Shown in pieces: positions 13,726 to 19,617 of a DNA stretch of 19,617 nucleotides. The notes under the pieces are model-generated. The model saw nothing but the letters and a program-made list of their open reading frames with translations, was not told the DNA's origin and did not search any database. A program made the position numbers and the translations under genes. Each line of letters begins with the position of its first letter. The first letter of the stretch is position 1. The DNA comes from an uncultured Synergistales bacterium. Its GTDB lineage: Bacteria > Synergistota > Synergistia > Synergistales > Aminobacteriaceae. The stretch covers positions 1 through 19,617 of the forward strand of contig CAJOED010000095.1 in the NCBI GenBank assembly GCA_905233335.1, written 5' to 3'.

Positions 13726-14673
13726 TCAACCCAACAGCATACACACCGCCGGAATCGTCAGCACACACAGCAAGTTCTGCAGAAACATAGCCTTCGCCGC
13801 AAAATGCATATTCCCGCCGTACATCTCGCACAGAACAGCCGTAACACTCGCTCCCGGCATCGCCATAATCAGCACGAATACTGCCCCGACTAACGGATTG
13901 CTCCCAAGCGGAATAACCTTCAGCACTGCCCATATCAGCACAGGGAACACTACCAGCCTCATAGCCGTACACACCCACGCATGAATGTCCGTGAAGATTT
14001 CTGCTCCTTTTGAGTGCGCCAGTGCCATGCCGATAATCATCATTGACAGCGGAGTCGTTATTCCTGAAAGATAGCTTACAGGTGTCGCGATAATTTCAGG
14101 AAGCTCAATCCTGCCGAAATAGAATATTATGCTGAGTAACGTAGATATATTTATGCCGCTGAAAATTATTTGCTTCACGTTCAGGCCGCCCGCTTCATGT
14201 TCGGGATTGTCCCGCGTGAGTTCCATTGCTCCGATAGTGTATATCGTCATGTTGAACGCTATATTCAGCATCACCGACAGCGCAAGACCTTCACTGCCGA
14301 AAAGCGCAAGTGCTATCGGGAAGCCCATAAACCCTGAATTGTTGTACGCACACAAGAACGCCCATACGCCGCGAGAATCTTTCGGGACCCCGAACAGTAC
14401 AGCAAGATAACGCGACGCATACATCATGGCAGGGAACGCAATTAGTCCGGCAATGATTATTATTATGCTGTCATGTATGAATGAAGGATTGTATTCTCTC
14501 TGTACTAACGATATGAATATGGTACATGGCAGAGTGATTTTCATTAGCAGGGTAGAAAAATATGATGATGACTCCGGCTTGAGTATACCCGAACGCATTG
14601 CGATATAACCGACAGCGATTAGTGCGAAAAGGCTCACGAGGTTATACATCACTACAAAAAAATCCAAGTTCAT
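13726..14673 (-). CDS. AEC-family (auxin efflux carrier type) transporter
   Basis: A 315-residue inner-membrane protein with about ten hydrophobic helices in two five-helix halves, the AEC fold. Typical stretches: 'Leu-Pro-Cys-Thr-Ile-Phe' near residue 47, 'Tyr-Asn-Asn-Ser-Gly-Phe-Met-Gly-Phe-Pro' near 108-117, and 'Thr-Thr-Pro-Leu-Ser-Met-Met-Ile-Ile-Gly' near 213-222. Bacterial AEC members move organic acids such as malate or malonate; the substrate here cannot be told. The ATG at 14673 has AGGAGA 8 bases upstream; an in-frame TTG at 14718 would include that site and is not used. It is divergent from the macrodomain gene, with only 59 bases between starts. Confidence 0.9.
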   Translation of the reverse strand: MNLDFFVVMYNLVSLFALIAVGYIAMRSGILKPESSSYFSTLLMKITLPCTIFISLVQREYNPSFIHDSIIIIIAGLIAFPAMMYASRYLAVLFGVPKDSRGVWAFLCAYNNSGFMGFPIALALFGSEGLALSVMLNIAFNMTIYTIGAMELTRDNPEHEAGGLNVKQIIFSGINISTLLSIIFYFGRIELPEIIATPVSYLSGITTPLSMMIIGMALAHSKGAEIFTDIHAWVCTAMRLVVFPVLIWAVLKVIPLGSNPLVGAVFVLIMAMPGASVTAVLCEMYGGNMHFAAKAMFLQNLLCVLTIPAVCMLLG

Positions 14674-14732
14674 GTAAAATTTCTCCTGAATAAACAAAAA
14701 TTTATGAAATTCTAACACGGGGTGAAAAATAA

Positions 14733-15215
14733 TTGTCGTTGAACATCATCAAAGCAGACATCACAAAACTTAATGTTGACGCTATCGTGAACGCGGCGAA
14801 CTCATCATTACTCGGCGGCGGAGGAGTCGACGGAGCTATACACCGTGCGGCTGGACCTGAACTCCTCAAGGAATGCAGGACTCTAGGAGGCTGTCCCACT
14901 GGTGAAGCGAAAATCACAAAGGGCTATAATCTCCCGGCAAAATACATCATTCACACGGTCGGCCCGGTATGGTGCGGAGGACATGACAACGAACCCGAAT
15001 TACTACGCTCATGCTATGTGAACTCCCTGAAACTTGCGCATGAATATCATTGTGAGAGCGTTGCTTTTCCGTTGATCTCCGCAGGTGTGTATGGATATCC
15101 GGCACATGAAGCGATAAGTATTGCCGTCGACGCTCTGAAAGATGACGACATGAACATAACGCTTGCACTTTTCAGCGATGAACTTATGACGATTGCGGGA
15201 GAAATCATATCATGA
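14733..15215 (+). CDS. Macrodomain protein, O-acetyl-ADP-ribose deacetylase type
   Basis: A 160-residue single macrodomain of the MacroD/YmdB type. Visible ligand residues: Asp9 (ADI) for the adenine, Asn20 and Asn23 (IVNAAN), GGGG-VDGAIH (28-37) with Asp33, the loop around 'Thr-Gly-Glu-Ala' (56-59), and ISAGVYGYP (115-123), which cradles the phosphates and distal ribose. Such enzymes hydrolyse O-acetyl-ADP-ribose and remove ADP-ribose from acidic residues. It starts with TTG at 14733 (GGGGTG 8 bases upstream) and its last bases overlap the next gene (ATGA), so the two form a coupled pair. No sirtuin or ADP-ribosyltransferase is in the window. Confidence 0.94.
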   Translation: MSLNIIKADITKLNVDAIVNAANSSLLGGGGVDGAIHRAAGPELLKECRTLGGCPTGEAKITKGYNLPAKYIIHTVGPVWCGGHDNEPELLRSCYVNSLKLAHEYHCESVAFPLISAGVYGYPAHEAISIAVDALKDDDMNITLALFSDELMTIAGEIIS

Positions 15216-15814
15216 TTATTCAGACACCCGAATTTTTGCGCGCAGAGTTCTTCATGAGGGACGAAACCCCGAAACCTTCTGACATATCGCCCCGGCAAGT
15301 TCACGGTAAAAATATTATTGTTGTTGACAGCGAAAATCTATCACGTTATGCTCTTCCCGAACGACCCGAAGCTGAGACGACAAAAAATATTTCGGCATCA
15401 TTGCGTTTTGCTGACTGTGCGCCGGTCATGATTTATGGCAGTGAGTGGGTTATGCTTCTGCATTCGGGCTACAAAGGTACGGTGCTGAACATTTCGGGGT
15501 ATGGCCTCGAACTCGTGAATAACGCTATGGGAGCTTGGGTCGGGCCGTGCATCGGTCGTGAGTACTGCCGGGATATTAACGACGAATGGACACAGAAAGG
15601 CATGAGGGCATTTCACCGTGAGAATTATGATGTGAAGGGCGGCAAAGTATATTTTGACTTGGCCGGGGAGATAAGGAGCCAGCTAGTTGTTGCGGGACTT
15701 GCGGAAGAGAACATCACCCTTTCAGGCATAAACACCCTCACAAGCCCCGAATGCTATTCATACAGGCGCGGAGACATCAAAGAGAGAATGACGCTTCACG
15801 TTACGTTATGTTAG
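15212..15814 (+). CDS. PgeF/YfiH (LACC1-like) multi-copper-type nucleoside enzyme, short form
   Basis: A 200-residue protein of the family once called polyphenol oxidase or laccase YfiH, now known as peptidoglycan editing factor PgeF with purine nucleoside phosphorylase and adenosine deaminase activity in several members. The metal ligands are present: His31 (RQVHG), Cys69 (FADCAPV) and His84 (HSGYKGT). 'Gly-Pro-Cys-Ile-Gly' (111-115) and 'Tyr-Ser-Tyr-Arg-Arg-Gly-Asp' near the end are also typical. The usual length is about 240-270; the N-terminal strands with the 'Thr-Thr-Arg-x-Gly-Gly-Val-Ser' motif are missing, yet the start is well defined because the ATG overlaps the macrodomain stop. 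Its 3' end overlaps the converging transglutaminase by 9 bases. Confidence 0.88.
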   Translation: MIIQTPEFLRAEFFMRDETPKPSDISPRQVHGKNIIVVDSENLSRYALPERPEAETTKNISASLRFADCAPVMIYGSEWVMLLHSGYKGTVLNISGYGLELVNNAMGAWVGPCIGREYCRDINDEWTQKGMRAFHRENYDVKGGKVYFDLAGEIRSQLVVAGLAEENITLSGINTLTSPECYSYRRGDIKERMTLHVTLC

Positions 15815-16591
15815 GACGTTCACGCTGACTCTTACGGTTTGTGTCTGCCTTCCGCCGCCGTAAAACACTCCCTGATTTATCGCGCAGTCTTTTGCATCAC
15901 GTCCCGACGATATTTTTATGTATGTGTCGTCGCATGTCCTGTTGTGAGTCGGGTCAATCATCCGCCATATTCCCGAATCATATATTTCCGTCCATGCGTG
16001 AGTAGCTCCTTCTCCCTGAATCATTCCGGCTATGTATCTGCATGGTATGCGTTCGAGCCTGCACAAAGACAGCAATATATGCGCGTAGTCCTGACACACT
16101 CCTCGGCCAAGAGTCATAGCCTGTTCTGCTGTCGTTCCCACTCCCGTAACGCCGGGCGAATACGTGAAGTTCTCGTGAAGTTCACTCATCATGCACAATG
16201 CGCGTTCGTAGTCGGTCATGTTTCCGGGAAAATCAAAGCTCTCGTAAAAATCCCTGATGCTTTCTCCCGCCCTCGTGAGTTCCGTAGCATATCTGAACAC
16301 TCCTGCCCTGAACGTTTCGGCTTTGAGTTCTGCATGAGGTGCTATTTCGGCTTCACCCTCAACGTTGACCGAAAATTGCTGGTGTATCTCACGAGTTGTC
16401 CCGTAAACGCACAAATTCCCGAACGAATCACGCTCCTTGCTGCTGAAGTGTACAGGATAGATTTCTACGCGCTCATTGAGTATCTTCTGCCGCTCATCAC
16501 TCAACGGGAAACAGCGCAGCTTGAAGTGATGTTCTCTCACTGGCTCCGAAAACGTCAGCTGCATGTAGTAGTTATAGTGAAGTCTTCGCAA
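15806..16591 (-). CDS. Transglutaminase-like cysteine protease-fold protein
   Basis: A 261-residue protein: a beta-rich transglutaminase N-terminal domain (about 1-95, with 'His-Phe-Lys-Leu-Arg-Cys-Phe-Pro' at 22-29) followed by the transglutaminase core. The catalytic triad is visible: Cys166 (GRGVCQDYAH), His198 (THAWTEI) and Asp213 (IDPTHN). No signal peptide, so it is cytoplasmic. Members probably cut or transfer peptide/isopeptide bonds. It is the third gene of the set with alpha-E and ATP-grasp proteins. I choose the TTG at 16591, which overlaps the alpha-E gene by 20 bases: it has GAAGGG about 10 bases upstream and includes the conserved first strand. The ATG at 16564 has no ribosome site. 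Confidence 0.9.
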   Translation of the reverse strand: MRRLHYNYYMQLTFSEPVREHHFKLRCFPLSDERQKILNERVEIYPVHFSSKERDSFGNLCVYGTTREIHQQFSVNVEGEAEIAPHAELKAETFRAGVFRYATELTRAGESIRDFYESFDFPGNMTDYERALCMMSELHENFTYSPGVTGVGTTAEQAMTLGRGVCQDYAHILLSLCRLERIPCRYIAGMIQGEGATHAWTEIYDSGIWRMIDPTHNRTCDDTYIKISSGRDAKDCAINQGVFYGGGRQTQTVRVSVNVLT

Positions 16592-17210
16592 AATCTATCA
16601 GCCCTTCAGCCGCCCTCATCACCGACGAATAATCAATAACTCCCTCACCTGCCGCAATATTCAGGTCAGAAAGTTTCTCATGACTATAGCGCAGTCCTGT
16701 CTTCTCTATCCTGTAAGTTAGCCGCCTGATTTCACGACGCAAATTTTCACTGTCAGCTTTCATTCGTGCATAGAGATCTACACGCTCTAACCTCTTCCCG
16801 AACTTGATGATGCTTCTTGCGTGTTCGTCCTCGATAACGTCATCAGCCATTCCCCAGAAAGCCGCAATATTATCTGTTACTTTCTGAAGTTCGAGCAGGG
16901 GAGCGGGGGAGATTTTCGCCCTGTTCATTTCGTAGACCGCAAGCTGAATGTAGCTGAATGTTGCCGTCCCTATCTCATCACGTAACACTATAGCGTTGTC
17001 GTATGCCCTCATGAGGCTGTAATATATCGATGACTGATTGCTCTCATCAAAGCAATATTGCGCGGTGAAGTCTGCCTTTGAGGTTTTCGGGGAATTGCCG
17101 GTCATTTCGTCGAACTTCTCCGCAAAAAACTTTATCCCTGTATACACTCTCTCGCTGTAACGGCCAAGCCAGAATAATCTTTCGCTGTTCTCAAGTGATA
17201 GTATCGACAT
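16572..17210 (-). CDS. Alpha-E domain protein (DUF403)
   Basis: A 212-residue all-helical protein opening with 'Ser-Glu-Arg-Leu-Phe-Trp-Leu-Gly-Arg-Tyr-Ser-Glu-Arg' (9-21), the hallmark of alpha-E proteins. Family members are usually about 300 residues, so this is a shortened form. The ATG at 17210 is preferred: AGGG lies 7 bases upstream and the ATP-grasp stop is only 2 bases before it; the open frame extending to 17315 is inside that gene. Alpha-E proteins have no assigned activity. They are nearly always coded with a circularly permuted ATP-grasp and a transglutaminase, and comparative-genomics work proposed a peptide-synthesis or protein-modification system. Confidence 0.9.
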   Translation of the reverse strand: MSILSLENSERLFWLGRYSERVYTGIKFFAEKFDEMTGNSPKTSKADFTAQYCFDESNQSSIYYSLMRAYDNAIVLRDEIGTATFSYIQLAVYEMNRAKISPAPLLELQKVTDNIAAFWGMADDVIEDEHARSIIKFGKRLERVDLYARMKADSENLRREIRRLTYRIEKTGLRYSHEKLSDLNIAAGEGVIDYSSVMRAAEGLIDFAKTSL

Positions 17211-17212
17211 AA

Positions 17213-18538
17213 TTAATCCCTCATTACCCAAGTGTCTTTGAAGCCGCCGCCCTGTGATGAGTTCACGATGAAGGAGTCGGGAGTGCGTGAAAATCTCGTG
17301 AGGCCGCTTTTCCATACAGTAACATCATCGCCCATAAGGACGAATGCCCGCAAGTCAGCTTTTCGTGGGACGAGTACGCCGTTCTCGTAAATGTCAATGT
17401 CCCGGAAATCAATTACTTCCTGCGCAATAAATCTTCTCGGCTCTGCTTTGAGGCGCGTGATAAATTCTGCTTTCTGCTGTGAAGTCATCTTACTCCCGAA
17501 AACAACCCCGTAACCGCCCGCTTCTGATACGTCCTTCAACACAAGGTTATCGAAATTTGCGAGAATGTATTTCATGTCGTCCTCGTAATATGCGAGGTAA
17601 GTCGGAGCGTTATTGAGTATGGGATCTTCACCGAGATAGTATTTCACCATTCGCGGGACGAAATAATATATGCCTTTGTCATCAGCCGCGCCGTTTCCGG
17701 GAGCATTAATCAACGCTACGTTGCCTTTTCTGTAGATGTCGTAAATGTGGGGGATGCCGATTAGTGATTCCCTGTTGAAGTTCACGGGGTCGATGTAGTC
17801 ATCGGAAATTCTGCGGTACACTGCACCGACTTTTTCGCGCCTGCCGGAGTAGTCGACAAAGTACAAATGTTCGTCCTCAACGACGAGATCTTCACACGTA
17901 ACGAGATGTGCGCCGGTCTTTTCCGCAAAGTATGAGTGCTCGAAATATGCCGCGTTGAAGCGTCCGGGCGTGAGTATCACCGACAGTCCTCCCGTGTTCA
18001 CGTAGTCCATGACCCAGCGCAGTAAGTCCGGGTAGTTCCTGTTCTCCTCGATGTGATTGTCCTCAAAGACAGCCGGAAAACTTTTTCTGCACAGTTCGCG
18101 AGCCGCCATCGGGTATGAAGCTCCTGAAGGTATGCGCAAGTTGTCCTCTAACACGTACCAGCTTCCGTTCTTGGCCTGCACCAGGTCGATGCCGGAAATG
18201 TGCGCGTAAATTCCTTTGGGTGGACTCACTCCGTCGCACTGAACGAGCCAGCCCGCCCCCGAATATATGAACTCTTCAGCAATAACGCCGTCATGAATAA
18301 TTCTGCGTTCAGAGTATATATCCCGTAGAAACTCATTGAGGGCTTTCACTCTCTGCTTCAGGCCGCGTTCTAGACGAGAAAAATCATCGTGCTCAATCAC
18401 TCTCGGAATCATGTCGAACGGGAATAACTGTTCATGAAATTCGCCGCCCTTGTAGATTCCGAATTTCACTCCGTAGCGCGCAAGAAGTTCATTCACACTG
18501 CCGGAATACCTGCAAAGTTCTTCTGTGATTAACGCCAT
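17213..18538 (-). CDS. Circularly permuted ATP-grasp type 2 protein
   Basis: A 441-residue cytoplasmic protein of the DUF404/DUF407 group, slightly shorter than the common 470-480. Visible conserved parts: 'Ala-Leu-Asn-Glu-Phe-Leu-Arg-Asp-Ile-Tyr' (66-75), LEDNLRIPSGASY (130-142), 'Leu-Thr-Pro-Gly' (189-192), VYRRISDDYIDP (240-251), NAPGNGAADDK (278-288) and LKDVSEAGGYGV (334-345). The Lys, Glu/Asp and glycine-rich elements are those of an ATP-dependent carboxylate-amine ligase. The expected reaction is amide or peptide bond formation; the substrate is unknown. It leads the operon with alpha-E and transglutaminase, behind a near-consensus promoter. The ATG at 18538 has GGGAG 9 bases upstream. 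Confidence 0.93.
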   Translation of the reverse strand: MALITEELCRYSGSVNELLARYGVKFGIYKGGEFHEQLFPFDMIPRVIEHDDFSRLERGLKQRVKALNEFLRDIYSERRIIHDGVIAEEFIYSGAGWLVQCDGVSPPKGIYAHISGIDLVQAKNGSWYVLEDNLRIPSGASYPMAARELCRKSFPAVFEDNHIEENRNYPDLLRWVMDYVNTGGLSVILTPGRFNAAYFEHSYFAEKTGAHLVTCEDLVVEDEHLYFVDYSGRREKVGAVYRRISDDYIDPVNFNRESLIGIPHIYDIYRKGNVALINAPGNGAADDKGIYYFVPRMVKYYLGEDPILNNAPTYLAYYEDDMKYILANFDNLVLKDVSEAGGYGVVFGSKMTSQQKAEFITRLKAEPRRFIAQEVIDFRDIDIYENGVLVPRKADLRAFVLMGDDVTVWKSGLTRFSRTPDSFIVNSSQGGGFKDTWVMRD

Positions 18539-18568
18539 AAATCATTACTCCCTTGAAAATTTCAGCAG

Positions 18569-18597
18569 ATATTACCCCCTCACAAGTAAATTGTCAA
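18569..18597 (-). promoter_or_regulatory. Strong predicted sigma-70 promoter of the ATP-grasp operon
   Basis: On the minus strand a perfect TTGACA (18592-18597) is followed after 17 bases by TAATAT (18569-18574). Transcription would begin near 18562, about 24 bases before the ATP-grasp ATG, leaving just enough leader for the ribosome site. A constitutive, well-expressed operon is implied. Confidence 0.8.
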
Positions 18598-18635
18598 AAT
18601 ATTGTTATTATTGTGAATTTATGTTCGCTTGACGG

Positions 18636-18671
18636 AAAAAAATAATTCTCCCGGCACATTATGTCGAGAAT
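18636..18671 (-). terminator. Intrinsic terminator after the LysE-type gene
   Basis: On the minus strand ATTCTC (18666-18671) pairs with GAGAAT (18645-18650) across 15 bases, followed by T-A-T7 (18636-18644). It lies about 34 bases after the exporter's stop and insulates the ATP-grasp operon promoter. Confidence 0.7.
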
Positions 18672-18704
18672 GCCTTATGAGTCCGCCCACTATAAAAAAC
18701 ACTA

Positions 18705-19283
18705 TCACATGATAATCTTCACAGCACACCATGCAAGCAACAATCCCATGATGACGTTGAACGGCCTGTAGTATCGCGCAAGAAATTTCTGCATGAGTCC
18801 GCCCGCCGCACCCCATAAGCACCAGCTCACAGCACTCGATGCCATAATGAATGCACCGTGCAATAACATCTCATACAGTCCTGCGCCCGAAGGAATAATG
18901 TACACCGTGAACAACGTTATGAAGTACAGAATGACTTTCACGTTCGAGACAGAAAGAAAAAACCCGCTCCGAAAATTCATGATGTGCGACTCACTTTCTC
19001 CCGGTCTGCTCATTGCGATGTGTACAGCAAGCCAGAGAATATACGCGGCTCCGATATACTTCAGGTAAACAACAACTCCGGGAATGTATTTAGCGAGTTC
19101 ATGACAGAAGAATATGCACAGCAACATCAAGAACGCAACCCCTGAAGCTATGCCGAGAATTACGCGGCCTCCCTTACGCCAGCCCATGAGGCTCACAGAA
19201 TACAGAGAAGTAATGTTGTTCGGTCCGGGCGTGAATGTAGTAATGAGTGCGTACGGAAGATACGACAATATGACGTTCAGCAT
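18705..19283 (-). CDS. LysE/RhtB-family amino acid exporter
   Basis: A 192-residue inner-membrane protein with about six hydrophobic helices and the family signature TPGPNN (18-23). The family exports amino acids such as lysine, threonine, homoserine or cysteine/O-acetylserine. The ATG at 19283 has AGGAGG 10 bases upstream; an in-frame GTG at 19310 would include that site in the coding part. The gene is divergent from cysK and its cysteine-rich leader. Cysteine or O-acetylserine is therefore a reasonable guess for the substrate, as for the E. coli RhtB relative EamB, but this is inference from position. Confidence 0.9.
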   Translation of the reverse strand: MLNVILSYLPYALITTFTPGPNNITSLYSVSLMGWRKGGRVILGIASGVAFLMLLCIFFCHELAKYIPGVVVYLKYIGAAYILWLAVHIAMSRPGESESHIMNFRSGFFLSVSNVKVILYFITLFTVYIIPSGAGLYEMLLHGAFIMASSAVSWCLWGAAGGLMQKFLARYYRPFNVIMGLLLAWCAVKIIM

Positions 19284-19313
19284 AGAAATTCTACCTCCTG
19301 AAAATTTCACGAT

Positions 19314-19319
19314 AATATA
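19314..19319 (-). promoter_or_regulatory. Possible -10 element of the LysE-type gene
   Basis: A TATATT on the minus strand, 30 bases before the exporter ATG, in the intergenic region shared with the cysK promoter. No convincing -35 at 16-18 bases. Confidence 0.35.
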
Positions 19320-19336
19320 ACATAAAAATTTGCATA

Positions 19337-19365
19337 TTGATTTAGTCGGTCATTCGTGGCATAAT
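19337..19365 (+). promoter_or_regulatory. Predicted sigma-70 promoter of the cysteine leader and cysK
   Basis: TTGATT (19337-19342) is followed after 17 bases by CATAAT (19360-19365). Transcription would begin near 19372, about 38 bases before the leader peptide ATG. A second CATAAT (19367-19372) lies just downstream. Confidence 0.65.
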
Positions 19366-19409
19366 TCATAATATCAAAAATTCAAAAAATTCTTATGAGG
19401 TGAAACAGT

Positions 19410-19469
19410 ATGCAGGGTTATTTTGTGTTCAATGCAATTCATGAAGTAACTTGCTGCTGTTGTCGCTAA
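19410..19469 (+). CDS. Polycysteine leader peptide upstream of cysK
   Basis: A 19-codon frame reading MQGYFVFNAIHEVTCCCCR and then TAA. GAGGTG lies 7 bases before the ATG, as good a ribosome site as those of the real genes around it. Four consecutive Cys codons (19452-19463, TGC TGC TGT TGT) just before the stop, directly upstream of a cysteine synthase gene, are what an amino-acid-sensing attenuator peptide would look like: ribosomes would stall there when charged Cys-tRNA is scarce. Polycysteine upstream frames acting as cysteine-responsive attenuators are known from mycobacteria; I know of none described in this kind of organism. The first 14 residues show no special composition and are probably not important. 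Confidence 0.8.
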   Translation: MQGYFVFNAIHEVTCCCCR

Positions 19470-19520
19470 TTCTTTTTCACGTTCTCACATCACAATAATT
19501 CATAGTATAAGCATACACAA
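19470..19520 (+). promoter_or_regulatory. C-rich, G-poor spacer after the leader peptide
   Basis: These 51 bases hold 12 C and only 3 G and no intrinsic terminator hairpin. Such unstructured C-over-G RNA suits Rho loading, so Rho-dependent attenuation released by a stalled ribosome is one possible mechanism. A translational alternative is long-range pairing: GTATGC at the leader start (19408-19413) is complementary to GCATAC (19511-19516) just before the cysK ribosome site, and TGTG (19424-19427) to CACA (19491-19494), in a nested order. Confidence 0.35.
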
Positions 19521-19536
19521 AGGAGAGTAATTCATA

Positions 19537-19617
19537 ATGTCGAAAGTCTACACATCGATAGACCAGCTAATCGGACGTACACCGCTTCTTGAACTCACAA
19601 AGATAGAGAAGCATTAC
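19537..19617 (+). CDS. cysK: Cysteine synthase A (5' part)
   Basis: The first 27 codons of a gene that runs off the window. 'Ser-Ile-Asp-Gln-Leu-Ile-Gly-Arg-Thr-Pro-Leu-Leu-Glu-Leu' (7-20) is the conserved N-terminus of O-acetylserine sulfhydrylases, the PLP enzymes that make cysteine from O-acetylserine and sulfide in the cytoplasm. The PLP lysine lies beyond the window. The ATG at 19537 has GGAGAG 9 bases upstream and is 67 bases after the stop of the polycysteine leader peptide. CysK is favoured over cystathionine beta-synthase by the start and the cysteine leader, but the fragment alone cannot fully separate them. Confidence 0.9.
   Translation, partial: MSKVYTSIDQLIGRTPLLELTKIEKHY

Noticed and set aside
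15839..16639. 266-codon + strand frame opposite the transglutaminase
   Set aside because: Long but antisense to a protein with an intact Cys-His-Asp triad; no domain or ribosome site seen.
19366..19536. T-box controlling cysK
   Set aside because: The leader is too short for a T-box, has no terminator/antiterminator pair, and is occupied by a translated frame.

Overview
The window reads as chromosomal DNA of an anaerobic, probably Gram-negative bacterium. Gene content (a TRAP uptake system, a MetH lacking its reactivation domain, a nadE-yebC-ruvC-spoIID-queA cluster, a SpoIID-like protein without other sporulation genes, frequent TTG starts) fits Synergistota best. This is an inference from protein style; a Firmicute-type lineage such as Negativicutes is the alternative. 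No tRNA, rRNA, insertion sequence, phage gene or CRISPR array was seen, and no gene-free stretch exceeds about 170 bases.

Left part (1-5430): the tail of a membrane protein on + meets a minus-strand uronate locus. A strong promoter drives dctP-dctQ-dctM (TRAP transporter), with a hairpin plus U-tract between dctP and dctQ and a terminator after dctM. A second promoter drives kduI-kduD, which convert 5-keto-4-deoxyuronate to 2-keto-3-deoxygluconate, and a secreted YbjN-like protein. The likely job is uptake and catabolism of uronates or unsaturated uronates from pectin or glycosaminoglycans.

Middle (5441-12334): a tightly packed minus-strand housekeeping operon nadE-yebC-ruvC-spoIID-queA (NAD synthesis, translation factor, Holliday junction resolvase, peptidoglycan lytic transglycosylase, queuosine synthesis). 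Upstream of it is metH with its own terminator.

12371-13653: a family 2 glycosyltransferase is broken by a frame-shifting deletion and carries a 7-bp tandem repeat at its start. Removing one repeat unit would fuse the frame to a well-placed ATG, as in a phase-variable gene. Divergent from it is a 46-residue single-pass membrane protein behind a short leader that can form nested stems and a pseudoknot.

13726-18538: an AEC-family carrier is divergent from a macrodomain-PgeF gene pair. A three-gene operon follows, coding for a circularly permuted ATP-grasp, an alpha-E protein and a transglutaminase; this conserved system is still functionally undefined.

18636-19617: a LysE/RhtB exporter is divergent from cysK. 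The cysK mRNA begins with a 19-codon reading frame ending Cys-Cys-Cys-Cys-Arg-stop, which looks like a cysteine-sensing leader peptide. This is the most striking regulatory element in the window.
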